In this document: positions 52,779 through 63,056 of the stretch, one piece after another | How positions within the stretch are numbered: the first letter of the stretch is position 1 | Layout of the letters: each line of letters starts with the position of its first letter | Source: JBQTGK01 sp052400665 | GTDB lineage: Bacteria > Bacteroidota > Bacteroidia > Bacteroidales > Marinifilaceae | Length of the DNA: 64,000 nucleotides | Assembly: GCA_052400665.1 (NCBI GenBank) | Contig: JBQTGK010000011.1 | Reading direction: 5' to 3' (one strand) | Program-made: the position numbers and the translations under genes | Notes under the pieces: model-generated | The model's input: only the letters and a program-made list of their open reading frames with translations | What the model was told of the DNA's origin: nothing | Databases searched by the model: none

Positions 52779-55154
52779 TTAAAAGAAATCCTCATCTTCA
52801 GAATCTTGTAATTCGGTGTTATTAGATTTATTAGATTCCGACTCACAATCAAGGTTAATAATCACCCCTCTAGGCTTTTCAAAATCTCCTTGTGATACAT
52901 TTAAATCTTTGTCAGCATATACTTTTTTCATGTACAGCGCCCATATTGGCAATGCCATATTAGCTCCCTGTCCTAATCGGATTCCTTCGAAGTGAATCGC
53001 TCTATCTTCGGCACCAACCCAAACTCCTGATACCAATTCAGGAGTAATTCCCATAAACCATCCATCGGAATGATTTTGAGTTGTTCCGGTTTTTCCTCCA
53101 ATAGGATTATACAAATTATAGGTAAACCTTAACCTCACCCCAGTACCTTTATTAACAACACCCTGCAACAAGTTTGTCATTAAATAGGCTGTTTTTTCAT
53201 TCATCACCTCTTTCTTACGAGGAACCGACTGAGCTATCAAATTTCCTTTGCTATCCTCAATTTTACTTATAAATCGTGGTTTTATATAAACCCCTTTATT
53301 TACAAAAGAACTATAAGCACCAACCATTTCGTAAACCGAAATTTCTGAGGTTCCCAAAAAAATTGATGGAACAGGATCCATTCTACTTACAACACCCATT
53401 TTATGAGCCATAGAAACCACAGCTTTGGGTGTAGTTTGCTTTAATACCCAACCCGAAATATTATTTACCGAATTGGCCAAACCCCATTTTAGAGTCACCA
53501 TTTCTCCTGCCTTTTTTTCGGTCGAGTTTCTCGATGCCCAAGGTGTACCATCAGGTAATATAAAAGTCTGTGGTATATTTGGCACCTTATCGCAAGGAGA
53601 CAAACCATCCTGCATTGCCAAAGTATATAAAAATGGTTTAATAGTAGAACCTACCTGACGTTTTCCAACACTTACCATATCGTACATAAAATGCTTATAG
53701 TTAGGACCTCCAACATAAGCTCGCACTTCTCCAGTTTGGGGAACCATTGACATAAATCCTGCACGCAAAAACCCCTTATAATACAACATCGAATCCATGG
53801 GTGTTAAGGTAGTATCCCGTTCTCCCTGCCAGGTAAAAATTTTCATTTCTGTTGGCTTAGAAAAGGATTCTTTTATCGCATCAAATTTTAATCCCTTTTT
53901 ACGCATTACTCGATATCTTTCACTTCTGCGTATTGATAAGTCAAGCTGATGTTCAACTTCTTCGGTACTTAAATCATCCGAAAAAGGAGGTCTTCTATGA
54001 TGTTGCTTTTCTCTATCAAAAGCTTTTTGCAAATTAAGTCCCAAATGCTCTTCCACTGCCTGTTCAGCATACTTTTGCATTCTCGAATCAATGGTCGTAT
54101 AAATTTTTAGTCCATCCTTATAAATGTTGTATGGAGAACCATCAGCCTTCTGATTTTTATTACACCATCCATAAAAAGGATTATTATCCCACTCCAGAGA
54201 ATCTTCTTTAAAACGTTGTAAATTCCACGATGGATAATTCTTACGCTCAGGCTTTTTAGCTGTTAAGGACATTCTTAGGTATTCTCTAAAATAAGGCGCC
54301 ATTCCCCTTTTATGATCTACTTTCTGATAATCGATACCAAGAGGTAAATTCTTAAGCGAATCGTAAACTTCTTTCTCTAGATAATCATATTTCACCATCT
54401 GAGCCAATACCACATTTCGCCTGTCTTTAGTTAATTCGGGTCTACGTAAAGGATTATAATAAGAAGAATTTTTAGCCATACCTACCAGCATAGCAGCTTG
54501 TTCAAGCCTAAGAGAATCGGGTGTAGTATTAAAATATACATTTGCTGCAGATTTAATTCCAACAGCTAAATTCAAGAAATCATATTTATTAAAATACATT
54601 GTCATGATTTCCTCTTTTGTATAGCTTCGCTCAAGTTTTACAGCAATCACCCACTCTCTAAATTTTCTAAAAACAATATCCAGCTTACTGTTAAAACTTT
54701 CGCGCGGAAACAACATTTTAGCCAATTGCTGAGAAATAGTACTACCTCCACCAGCATTTTTATTTCCTGTAATTAAACCTTTCACAACACGACCTAAACC
54801 ACGAATATCAACTCCAGAATGATTTTCATATCTCACATCTTCAGTAGCAATTAATGCTTTTTGCAAATAAGGAGAGATTTCGTGGTATTCCACGTACGAA
54901 CGATTTTGAAAATAAAACTTCCCAATCAACTCATTATCCACAGTGTAAACTTCAGTAGCTAAGCTACTTTTCGGATTTTCCAACTCTTCGAAAGTTGGCA
55001 TAAAACCAAATTTTCCATTAGATACACCAGCAAAAAATAATACCATTGCTAATACCCCAAACAGAAAAACAGACCAAAAAATGATCAGCGATTTCTTGAA
55101 TTTTCTCAGATTTGATTCCTGATTTGTTTCAGTACTTGGATTAATTTCAGACAT
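52779..55154 (-). CDS. mrcA: class A penicillin-binding protein 1A (transglycosylase/transpeptidase)
   Basis: Polymerises and cross-links peptidoglycan at the outer face of the inner membrane. It is 791 residues: one N-terminal transmembrane helix about 23-46, GT51 domain (ATEDVRYENHSGVDIRG, GGGSTISQQLAK, RKFREWVIAVKLE, about 80-260) and transpeptidase domain with SxxK in VGSTIKPFLYTLA near 505, SVN near 562 and KTGTT near 688. It ends in an acidic tail. No signal of truncation. Confidence 0.96.
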   Translation of the reverse strand: MSEINPSTETNQESNLRKFKKSLIIFWSVFLFGVLAMVLFFAGVSNGKFGFMPTFEELENPKSSLATEVYTVDNELIGKFYFQNRSYVEYHEISPYLQKALIATEDVRYENHSGVDIRGLGRVVKGLITGNKNAGGGSTISQQLAKMLFPRESFNSKLDIVFRKFREWVIAVKLERSYTKEEIMTMYFNKYDFLNLAVGIKSAANVYFNTTPDSLRLEQAAMLVGMAKNSSYYNPLRRPELTKDRRNVVLAQMVKYDYLEKEVYDSLKNLPLGIDYQKVDHKRGMAPYFREYLRMSLTAKKPERKNYPSWNLQRFKEDSLEWDNNPFYGWCNKNQKADGSPYNIYKDGLKIYTTIDSRMQKYAEQAVEEHLGLNLQKAFDREKQHHRRPPFSDDLSTEEVEHQLDLSIRRSERYRVMRKKGLKFDAIKESFSKPTEMKIFTWQGERDTTLTPMDSMLYYKGFLRAGFMSMVPQTGEVRAYVGGPNYKHFMYDMVSVGKRQVGSTIKPFLYTLAMQDGLSPCDKVPNIPQTFILPDGTPWASRNSTEKKAGEMVTLKWGLANSVNNISGWVLKQTTPKAVVSMAHKMGVVSRMDPVPSIFLGTSEISVYEMVGAYSSFVNKGVYIKPRFISKIEDSKGNLIAQSVPRKKEVMNEKTAYLMTNLLQGVVNKGTGVRLRFTYNLYNPIGGKTGTTQNHSDGWFMGITPELVSGVWVGAEDRAIHFEGIRLGQGANMALPIWALYMKKVYADKDLNVSQGDFEKPRGVIINLDCESESNKSNNTELQDSEDEDFF

Positions 55155-55289
55155 TTTATACCAATTGTTTTTTATTGAGCTGTAAAAATAGCAAATTATA
55201 TTCTAATAGGTAAGACGTATTTTTCTTGATTTTATTGGCTAAGAGTTATACAATATAAACATGTAATTGCAAAATAAATACAACAAAAT

Positions 55290-55321
55290 TTTGAACTTAG
55301 GCTGCTTATTGTTTTACTTTG
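55290..55321 (+). promoter_or_regulatory. topA promoter
   Basis: TTTG (55290-55293), 20-base spacer, TTACTTTG (55314-55321), one base off consensus. It predicts a start near 55327, downstream of the TTG at 55267, so it supports ATG 55363 as the true topA start. Confidence 0.65.
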
Positions 55322-55362
55322 CAGAAAATTTTAACCTTAACTTTCCAAAGCACAAATACGAG

Positions 55363-57780
55363 ATGGTAGAGAATTTAGTAATAGTCGAGTCCCCTGCAAA
55401 AGCAAAAACAATCGAGAAATTTCTTGGTAAAGACTTCTTGGTAAAATCAAGCTTTGGGCATATTCGGGATTTGGAAAAAAAGGATTTTGGAATTGATATT
55501 CAGAATAATTTCACCCCAAAATATGTAGTTTCTACAGATAAAAAAAAGGTAGTTGCAGAACTTAAAAAGTTAGCTAAAGAAGCTAAGGTTGTCTGGATCG
55601 CATCCGATGAGGACCGCGAGGGAGAAGCTATTGCATGGCACCTTTTCGAAGTTCTAAAACTTAAAAAAGAAAACACCAAACGAATTGTATTCCACGAAAT
55701 TACAAAAGATGCAATATTAAAAGCTGTCGAAAATCCTCGTGATATCGACGATAATTTAGTAAATGCACAACAAGCACGTAGAATTCTAGACCGCTTAGTA
55801 GGTTTTGAAATTTCTCCGGTATTGTGGAAAAAAGTTAAACCTCAACTATCTGCAGGCCGTGTTCAATCTGTATCGGTACGCTTAATCGTTGAACGCGAAA
55901 GGGAAATTATTGCTTTTAAGCCCGAAGCTTTTTATAAAATTGTTGCCAACTTCATGGTAACTGAAGAAAATGGAACACAAAAAAACCTAAAAGCTGAATA
56001 TCCAAAAAGATTTTCATCGAAAGAAGAAACCTTACAATTTCTTGAAAGTTGTAAAAATGCAGACTATAAAATTAATGAGATAGAGAAAAAACCTTCTACT
56101 CGTAAGCCTGCAGCTCCTTTCACTACTTCAACCTTACAACAGGAAGCAAGTAGAAAATTAGGTTTCTCGGTTTCTCAAACAATGGCAGTTGCTCAACGTT
56201 TATATGAAGCTGGAAACATTACATATATGAGAACCGATTCGGTAAACCTATCCGACACTGCACTAGCTGCCGCTAAAGAAGAAATTACCAGACATCATGG
56301 TTCAGAGTATGTTAAAATCAGAAAATACCACACAAAAAATAAAGGAGCACAAGAAGCTCACGAGGCCATTCGTCCAACTTATCTCGATAGAGAAGTAATT
56401 AGTGGAGAATCTAACGAAATTCGCCTGTATAATTTAATCTGGAAAAGAACCATTGCCTCACAAATGAGTGATGCCAAATTGGAGAAAACCAACATTAAGA
56501 TTGTAGCATCAACCAATGGAAAACAATTTGTTGCAAGTGGTGAAATGATAAAATTCGATGGATTCCTGAAAGTTTACATGGAGTCTACCGATGATGAAAG
56601 ATCAAAACAAGAAGAAACCTTACTTCCACAAGTAAAGGTAAACGATCCTGTAACTGAGAATTTTCTGAATGCAACTCAACATTTCACTCATCGTCCACCA
56701 AGATATACCGAAGCCAGTTTGGTTAAAAAACTGGAAGAACTTGGCATTGGTCGTCCATCCACCTACGCACCAACTATTACTACGGTTCAAAATCGTGGAT
56801 ATGTAGTTAAAGAATCGCGCGATGGTGTTGAAAGAAAATATGAAATTATTAGTCTGAAAGAAAACAACATTACCGAAGAAATAAAAACACAAATTACAGG
56901 AGCTGACAATAAAAAACTATTTCCTGCGGATATAGGAATGGTAGTAACCGATTTTTTAACTGAGCACTTTCCTAATGTAATGAATTACAATTTTACAGCC
57001 GATGTAGAAAAAGAATTCGATGATATTGCTATGGGAAAAATGATTTGGTATGAAATGATTGGTAAATTCTACAATCCATTCCATGATAATGTTGAAAAAA
57101 CACTTGAACACTCTGCCCGATCAACCGGAGAAAGAATTTTAGGTGAAGATCCAAAAACCGGAAAAGTAATTTTGGTGCGAATTGGAAGATATGGTCCTAT
57201 GGCTCAGCTTGGACAAACATCGGAAGATAAAGAAGCAGAAGCTCCAAAATTTGCAAGCCTCCGACCAGGACAGCATTTGGAAACTATTACACTAGAAGAA
57301 GCTATCGATCTATTTAAACTGCCTCGCGATCTGGGTTTGTATGAAGATAAAAAAGTTGTAGTTGCCATAGGTCGATTTGGTCCTTACGTTAGACATGATG
57401 GAAAATTTGCTTCTTTAAAGAAAGACATTGATGATCCAATGGAAATTGATTTGCCACGTGCTATTGAATTAATTGAAGAAAAAAGAAAAAAAGATCGTGA
57501 GAAATTCATTAAAGGCTTTGATGAAGATCCAGATCTTCAAATTCTAAATGGCCGTTGGGGACCATACATTGCATATCAGAAAGAAAATTACCGTTTAGCC
57601 AAAGATATCGAAGACCCAAAAGTATTAAGCTTTGAAGACTGCATGAAAATTATTAAAAATACTCCTAAAAAGAAAACAGGTAAAAAAACTGTAACTAAAA
57701 AAGCAACAGCAAAAAAAGCGACAGGAAAAAAGACAACTACAAAGAAAAAAACAAGTACCACCAAAAAAACGAAAAAATAA
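55363..57780 (+). CDS. topA: DNA topoisomerase I
   Basis: Type IA enzyme that relaxes negative supercoils. It is 805 residues from ATG 55363 (MVENLVIVESPAKAKT). Seen: Toprim domain with Glu9 and DEDREGEAIAWH (82-93), the active-site Tyr288 in ITYMRTDS, and repeated C-terminal zinc-ribbon-derived modules without cysteines (GRYGPMAQLG, GRFGPYVRH, GRWGPYIAYQ). The tail (about 770-805) is a run of Lys/Thr/Ala, a probable non-specific DNA contact. Known for many Bacteroidota TopA. Confidence 0.97.
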   Translation: MVENLVIVESPAKAKTIEKFLGKDFLVKSSFGHIRDLEKKDFGIDIQNNFTPKYVVSTDKKKVVAELKKLAKEAKVVWIASDEDREGEAIAWHLFEVLKLKKENTKRIVFHEITKDAILKAVENPRDIDDNLVNAQQARRILDRLVGFEISPVLWKKVKPQLSAGRVQSVSVRLIVEREREIIAFKPEAFYKIVANFMVTEENGTQKNLKAEYPKRFSSKEETLQFLESCKNADYKINEIEKKPSTRKPAAPFTTSTLQQEASRKLGFSVSQTMAVAQRLYEAGNITYMRTDSVNLSDTALAAAKEEITRHHGSEYVKIRKYHTKNKGAQEAHEAIRPTYLDREVISGESNEIRLYNLIWKRTIASQMSDAKLEKTNIKIVASTNGKQFVASGEMIKFDGFLKVYMESTDDERSKQEETLLPQVKVNDPVTENFLNATQHFTHRPPRYTEASLVKKLEELGIGRPSTYAPTITTVQNRGYVVKESRDGVERKYEIISLKENNITEEIKTQITGADNKKLFPADIGMVVTDFLTEHFPNVMNYNFTADVEKEFDDIAMGKMIWYEMIGKFYNPFHDNVEKTLEHSARSTGERILGEDPKTGKVILVRIGRYGPMAQLGQTSEDKEAEAPKFASLRPGQHLETITLEEAIDLFKLPRDLGLYEDKKVVVAIGRFGPYVRHDGKFASLKKDIDDPMEIDLPRAIELIEEKRKKDREKFIKGFDEDPDLQILNGRWGPYIAYQKENYRLAKDIEDPKVLSFEDCMKIIKNTPKKKTGKKTVTKKATAKKATGKKTTTKKKTSTTKKTKK

Positions 57781-57800
57781 AATTTCTAATAAAAATAATC

Positions 57801-57834
57801 AGGGCTTTACATTTTAATGTAAAGCCCTTTTTTA
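57801..57834 (+). terminator. terminator after topA
   Basis: Perfect 13-bp stem AGGGCTTTACATT / AATGTAAAGCCCT (57801-57813, 57816-57828) followed by T run. Confidence 0.9.
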
Positions 57835-58156
57835 TTGTGTTTTTTTGAGCTATTAATATTTCTTCAAGATATACTTATTGTTAATCAAGATTAAAAAAGT
57901 AAAAAAAACATTAACAAAATAAATAAATCGACGTAATAAAGAATTACAATATGAAGTAAAAGTTATTATTTACCGTAGCCTTTACACATTAACTTATTTA
58001 ATTTAATATTAAGACCCTTAGCAATTCTAAGAAAGTAAAATAATAAATTTTAATGATTAAAGTGCTTGAATCTCTGATAAAACTTGTAAGGAATATTTAT
58101 TTTTATTTACTTTACTCCTCACAGTTTTTGACCGTTACTGAACTATAAAGTATTTC
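57835..58156. other. 322-base gap upstream of the T9SS operon
   Basis: AT-rich, no gene and no strong inverted repeat recognised. No clear TTTG-N19/20-TAnnTTTG promoter was found, so the porP-N operon may use a different promoter type or activator. Known PorX-linked ECF sigma control of these genes in other species would be consistent with this, but no sigma site can be identified by eye. Confidence 0.4.
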
Positions 58157-59089
58157 ATGAAAAAATTATTGTTCTTCATAATATTTTTTTGTTTTGCCCT
58201 GAAAATGAGAGCTCAACAAGATCCACAGTTCAGTCAAAATATGTTTAATATTCTCGCCATAAACCCTGCTTATGCAGGATCCGAGGATAATATTGTTGTA
58301 TCTGCAATAAACAGACAACAATGGGTTGGCTTCGATAATGCACCTGTTACAACTATTGTAAATCTTAGCACACCTGTTCATATTGCAGGCACAAAACACG
58401 GTTTAGGCTTAAGTGTAGTTAGAGACGAACTAGGTTTAGAAAAAAACACAGGAATCCGATTCAGCTATGCTTATATAAAGAAACTAAACAAAGGTTCTTT
58501 GCATTTTGGAATTAGTGTTGGATTTCAAAATAATGCATTAAAAGGTGAATGGTTTATTCCTGAAGGAGACGAATTTACTTCTGCAGCAGAAGATTTGGGG
58601 TCAGCTACAATTGATGAAGGTAAAATGATTTTTGATCCTGGATTAGGGATTTTTTATCAAAGTGATAACTTTTATGCTGGTCTTTCCGTATCGCATGTCA
58701 CAGAACCAACTGTTTCGTATAACGAATCGGTAGAAACTTATTTGGCAAGACATTATTATGCCACTGCTGGATATACAGTAAAACTTGATGAAACCTGGGA
58801 AGTAATACCTTCAGTATTTTACAAAACTGATGCTGTTGTTTCTCAAATTGATATAAACAGTTTGATTCGGTACAATAAAAAGATTTGGGGTGGCGTTTCA
58901 TATAGAGTGGATGATGCAATTGTTGGCATGATGGGAGTTTTATTTAATAATGGAATTCAAATAGGATATGCTTACGATGTTTCAACATCAAAAATTGCTA
59001 AAGGATCGCATGAATTTCTACTAATGTATAAATTCAACACTAAATTAGAAAGCCGAAATCAAAAATATAAGAGTATTCGATTTTTATAA
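58157..59089 (+). CDS. porP: T9SS outer-membrane protein PorP/SprF family
   Basis: A 310-residue outer-membrane barrel of the PorP/SprF family. Signal peptide about 1-19, then QQDPQFSQNMFNILAINPAYAGS, the family N-terminal signature, and AINRQQWVGFDNAP. Known for the family: anchors the PorK-PorN ring at the outer membrane and binds some T9SS cargo. It is first in porP-porK-porL-porM-porN with short spacings (43, 45, 24, 15 bases). Confidence 0.92.
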   Translation: MKKLLFFIIFFCFALKMRAQQDPQFSQNMFNILAINPAYAGSEDNIVVSAINRQQWVGFDNAPVTTIVNLSTPVHIAGTKHGLGLSVVRDELGLEKNTGIRFSYAYIKKLNKGSLHFGISVGFQNNALKGEWFIPEGDEFTSAAEDLGSATIDEGKMIFDPGLGIFYQSDNFYAGLSVSHVTEPTVSYNESVETYLARHYYATAGYTVKLDETWEVIPSVFYKTDAVVSQIDINSLIRYNKKIWGGVSYRVDDAIVGMMGVLFNNGIQIGYAYDVSTSKIAKGSHEFLLMYKFNTKLESRNQKYKSIRFL

Positions 59090-59132
59090 AAAATTTAAAA
59101 ATCTGTGCTAAAGCACAATTTACAAAACCACT

Positions 59133-60467
59133 ATGAATAAACTATTTACAACACTTTGTGTAATTGTTTTGTTATTCTTATCCAGCTGCGGAAGCCGCAC
59201 TGGAAACGGAGAGCTTGTTGGTGCGGGTCCTAGAGGAAAATGGTTCGAACCAAAACCTTACGGTATGGTATTAATTCCTAGAGGAAGTTTTACAATGGGA
59301 CCAAATGACCAAGATGTAGCTTGGGCATTAAATGCAACAGCCAAAACTGTTTCGGTTGAATCTTTTTGGATGGATGAAACAGAAATCACAAACAACGAAT
59401 ATCGTCAATTTGTATATTGGGTACGAGATTCAATTGCAAGACAATTATTAGGACAACAATTCGAAGAATTTTTAATTGCCGAAGATCAAAACGGAAATCC
59501 TATCGATCCGCCTTTTATAAACTGGGAAGAGCGATTAGAATGGAACGATGAAGAATATGTTGAAATTCTGGAAGAAATGTATCTGCCAGAACACGAAAGA
59601 TTTTTCCGCAACAAAGAAATTGATACTCGAAAATTAAAATATCAATACCAATGGGTTGATCTGCAACAAGCAGCTAAAAAATCGAATCGCTATAATTACG
59701 AAACAGGCGAATACGAAGGAATGGTTGATGACTACAAAGGTGGAAGAAAACAAATTGAAGACCGATCTTCTTTTATCATGAAAGAAGCCTTGAATATTTA
59801 TCCTGATACTTTATGCTGGATTCAGGATTTTACCTACTCTTATAATGATCCATGGACCAAACAATATTTTTGGCATCCTGGTTATGACGATTATCCTGTA
59901 GTTGGTGTTTCATGGAAACAAGCAACAGCCTTTTCTATATGGAGGACCCGCTTCCATAACTCAGCTTTAAAAAGAGAAGGAGACTACCCAGTTCAAGATT
60001 ATCGTTTACCAACCGAATCGGAGTGGGAATATGCTGCTCGAGGTGGTTTAGCTCAAAACATGTACCCTTGGGGTGGTCCTTATACAAGAAACGATCAGGG
60101 ATGTTTCCTTGGTAATTTTAAACCATTACGTGGTAATTATATTGATGATGGTGGTTTAGTAACACTTCCTGTTGGTAGCTATGAGCCAAACGAATTTGGA
60201 TTGTATGATATGGCAGGTAATGTTGCAGAATGGACTTCGGGAGCTTATGATGAATCAGCATTTTCTTTTACGCATGATATGAATCCAAATTATGAATATA
60301 ACGCACTTCCGGATGATGCTCCTGCCTTAAAAAGAAAAGTAATAAGAGGTGGATCGTGGAAGGACATTGGATATTATTTACAATGCGCTACCAGAACATA
60401 CGAATATCAGGATACTTCTAAATCATATATTGGTTTCCGATGTGTTCGAACTCATTTAGGTAGGTAA
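59133..60467 (+). CDS. porK: T9SS ring lipoprotein PorK/GldK
   Basis: A 444-residue lipoprotein (lipobox LSSC, Cys19) with a formylglycine-generating-enzyme-like (SUMF1) domain: MVLIPRGSFTMGPNDQDVAW near 45-64, YPVVGVSWKQATAFSIW near 249, RLPTESEWEYAARGG near 289 and the C-terminal VIRGGSWKDI, YIGFRCVR. PorK and PorN form the large periplasmic ring under the outer membrane. It has no catalytic role despite the SUMF1 fold. Confidence 0.95.
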   Translation: MNKLFTTLCVIVLLFLSSCGSRTGNGELVGAGPRGKWFEPKPYGMVLIPRGSFTMGPNDQDVAWALNATAKTVSVESFWMDETEITNNEYRQFVYWVRDSIARQLLGQQFEEFLIAEDQNGNPIDPPFINWEERLEWNDEEYVEILEEMYLPEHERFFRNKEIDTRKLKYQYQWVDLQQAAKKSNRYNYETGEYEGMVDDYKGGRKQIEDRSSFIMKEALNIYPDTLCWIQDFTYSYNDPWTKQYFWHPGYDDYPVVGVSWKQATAFSIWRTRFHNSALKREGDYPVQDYRLPTESEWEYAARGGLAQNMYPWGGPYTRNDQGCFLGNFKPLRGNYIDDGGLVTLPVGSYEPNEFGLYDMAGNVAEWTSGAYDESAFSFTHDMNPNYEYNALPDDAPALKRKVIRGGSWKDIGYYLQCATRTYEYQDTSKSYIGFRCVRTHLGR

Positions 60468-60512
60468 TCTACCTCTAAACTATTTTTTTTAGACCTATTC
60501 AATAAATCTGAT

Positions 60513-61466
60513 ATGAATATTACAGAACTTGTACAATCACCGAGATGGAAAAAATTTATGGGCTACGTATATGGCTGGGGTGCTTCAGTTGTATTGATTG
60601 GTGCTTTGTTTAAAATTATGCACTACACAGGAGCCGGAACTCTGTTAACAATTGGTATGTCTGTTGAGGCAATAATTTTCTTTTTCTCAGCATTTGAACC
60701 ACCGCACGAACAACCAGATTGGAGTTTAGTATATCCAGAGCTTATTGGTTTAGAGCCAAGACAACAAGCCGGTGGAGGTGTTGGCGTTCAAGCCGAAGGA
60801 TTGGAACAATTACAGCAACTTCTCGAAAAAATTAGTGTTGAACCAGATAAATTGTCTCATTTAAGCGCTGGATTGGCAAAATTAACCAATGCAACAGATA
60901 GTCTTTCTAACCTTTCAGATGCTGCCACAGCTACTGATGGATATATTCAAAGTATGAATAAGGCATCAGAATCAGTAGGCGAATTTTCAGGTAAGTATGT
61001 TGATTCTACACAAGAGATCTCTAATTCTGCACAAAAACTAAGTACATCTTATCAGGAGACAGCTTCAGCAATTGAAAATTCAGGTAAAGATTTTGCAGGT
61101 AAAGTAAACGAATCTGGAAATAATTTATTGAACTCTTACCAAAAAGTAGATCAGGCATTGCAAACTGATTTTAGTAAAATTTCAGAGAATAGTAATAATT
61201 TCAATACATCTATGGAATCAATGAATAATAATTTGTCTTCATTAAATGCCATTTATGAATTGCAATTAAAACAAAGTAATCAACAAATAGACAATGCTAA
61301 GAACCTACATCAGGATTTAGATAAAGTTCTTGAAACGCTTACTGCTACTCTTGACAATGCACAAACATATCGTAAAGAAACTGAGCAATTAAATACTAAT
61401 CTTTCTGCACTAAACACTATCTACGGTAACATGTTAAGTGCAATGGATCATAAAAAACAGAACTAG
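60513..61466 (+). CDS. porL: T9SS motor protein PorL/GldL
   Basis: A 317-residue inner-membrane protein with two transmembrane helices (about 18-36 and 43-63), including the membrane Glu in MSVEAIIFFFSAFEPP that is thought to use the proton gradient, then a long cytosolic coiled coil rich in Asn, Ser and Gln (about 95-317). With PorM it is the proton-driven motor of the T9SS. PorX is reported to bind the PorL cytosolic part. Confidence 0.94.
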   Translation: MNITELVQSPRWKKFMGYVYGWGASVVLIGALFKIMHYTGAGTLLTIGMSVEAIIFFFSAFEPPHEQPDWSLVYPELIGLEPRQQAGGGVGVQAEGLEQLQQLLEKISVEPDKLSHLSAGLAKLTNATDSLSNLSDAATATDGYIQSMNKASESVGEFSGKYVDSTQEISNSAQKLSTSYQETASAIENSGKDFAGKVNESGNNLLNSYQKVDQALQTDFSKISENSNNFNTSMESMNNNLSSLNAIYELQLKQSNQQIDNAKNLHQDLDKVLETLTATLDNAQTYRKETEQLNTNLSALNTIYGNMLSAMDHKKQN

Positions 61467-61490
61467 TCTAACCAATCAAGCTAAGCTGAA

Positions 61491-63041
61491 ATGGGAGCAA
61501 CGAATTGTAAAGAAACGCCACGGCAAAAGATGATTGGAATGATGTATTTATTTCTAACTGCAATGTTAGCCATAAATGTATCGGACGAAGTATTAGATGC
61601 TTTTACCATTATAGATAATGGTTTGTCTAAAACAATCTCAACTTTTGAACAAAAAACCGAAGCTACTTACGGAGAATTTGACAATGCCTTAAGTGCAAAT
61701 GAAAATAAAGTGCGGGAATCATGGGAGCATGCACAAGAAATAAAAGCACAATCTGACACACTCTATAATTATATTCAAGCACTTAAAGAAAGAATTGTAG
61801 AAAAAGCTGATGGCCCAGAATATGATATGAATCAGATTAAAAGTCGTGATAATATCGATATTCCTGGCGAAGTAATGCTTATTAAAGGACATGGTAAAGA
61901 TTTAAAAGAATCGATAGTAGCATATCGTGAAATGGTTTTAGCACTTATCGATGAAAGTGATGAAACTCTGCGAAGTGCAATTAACGAAACATTAGATACA
62001 TCTAAGCCTAAGAAAAAGAAAAAAGATGATCCTAATTACACTTGGGAATCAAAACAATTTTCACATACTCCACTCGTTGGTGCAGTAACGCTTCTATCTA
62101 AAATTCAATCTGATATTAGAAATACTGAATCAGATATTGTTAATTATCTTTTTAATCAAATAGAGGCAGAATCATTTAAATTTAACAAGTTAAGAGCTGA
62201 AGTTTATGCTCCATCAAGTTATATTTTAAAAGGTGACACTTATCAGGCACAAGTATTTCTTGCTGCTGTAGACACCACTCAAAATCCTAAAATCGTAGTT
62301 GACCGAAGAGGTGAGTTAACTAATTTTGATAAAGATGGTAGAGCTATGTACACAGCTAAAGCCGATAAAATTGGACCTGTAAAATGGGGTGGAATATTAA
62401 CCTATAAATCACCTTCTGGAATTGAGAAAGAGTTAGAATTTTCTGCTGATTATATCGTTGCAGAACCAAATGTTGTTGTTTCGGCAACCAAAATGAATGT
62501 ATTCTATGTTGGTGTAGACAATCCTGTTAGTATTTCTGCACCAGGATTTTCATCAGATAGAGTTAGAGCAACAATGACTAACGGCAAGCTGCTTAAAAAA
62601 GGAAATAACTATATTGCTAAACCAAAAGCCGCATTCAAAAATGCTAAAGTTAGAGTTGAAGCCGATTTTGATGGAGAATGGAGACCCTTGCGGACTGTTG
62701 AATTTCGTGTAAAACCTATTCCCGACCCTATTGCTAAAATTGCTGATATGAATGGCGGTAAAATTAAGAAAAACCTATTATTGGCTCAATCAGGAATCGA
62801 TGCAGTAATGGAAAATTTCGATTTTGATTTGAAATTTGATATTAAAAGTTTTACTGTTTCAACCATTGTGAAAGGCTATACAGTTGATCAATCTTCACGT
62901 AGCAGAAATTTCACCAACGAACAAATTGGAATGCTTCGAAATCTAAAAAGAAATCAGAAAGTATATTTTGAAAACATCAGAGCCGTAGGTCCTGATGGTG
63001 AAGAGAGAAATTTAGCTCCAATTATCTTTAAAATACAGTAA
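61491..63041 (+). CDS. porM: T9SS motor protein PorM/GldM
   Basis: A 516-residue protein with a single N-terminal transmembrane helix (MIGMMYLFLTAMLAINVSDEVLDAF, about 14-38) and a long periplasmic part with four domains that spans to the PorK-PorN ring. Seen: PRQKMIGMM at the start, an Asp-rich linker near 175-185, and domain sequences including AEPNVVVSATKMNVFYVGVDNPV near 325. Rotates as a dimer in the PorL pentamer in studied species. Confidence 0.94.
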   Translation: MGATNCKETPRQKMIGMMYLFLTAMLAINVSDEVLDAFTIIDNGLSKTISTFEQKTEATYGEFDNALSANENKVRESWEHAQEIKAQSDTLYNYIQALKERIVEKADGPEYDMNQIKSRDNIDIPGEVMLIKGHGKDLKESIVAYREMVLALIDESDETLRSAINETLDTSKPKKKKKDDPNYTWESKQFSHTPLVGAVTLLSKIQSDIRNTESDIVNYLFNQIEAESFKFNKLRAEVYAPSSYILKGDTYQAQVFLAAVDTTQNPKIVVDRRGELTNFDKDGRAMYTAKADKIGPVKWGGILTYKSPSGIEKELEFSADYIVAEPNVVVSATKMNVFYVGVDNPVSISAPGFSSDRVRATMTNGKLLKKGNNYIAKPKAAFKNAKVRVEADFDGEWRPLRTVEFRVKPIPDPIAKIADMNGGKIKKNLLLAQSGIDAVMENFDFDLKFDIKSFTVSTIVKGYTVDQSSRSRNFTNEQIGMLRNLKRNQKVYFENIRAVGPDGEERNLAPIIFKIQ

Positions 63042-63056
63042 TAAAATTTACATACA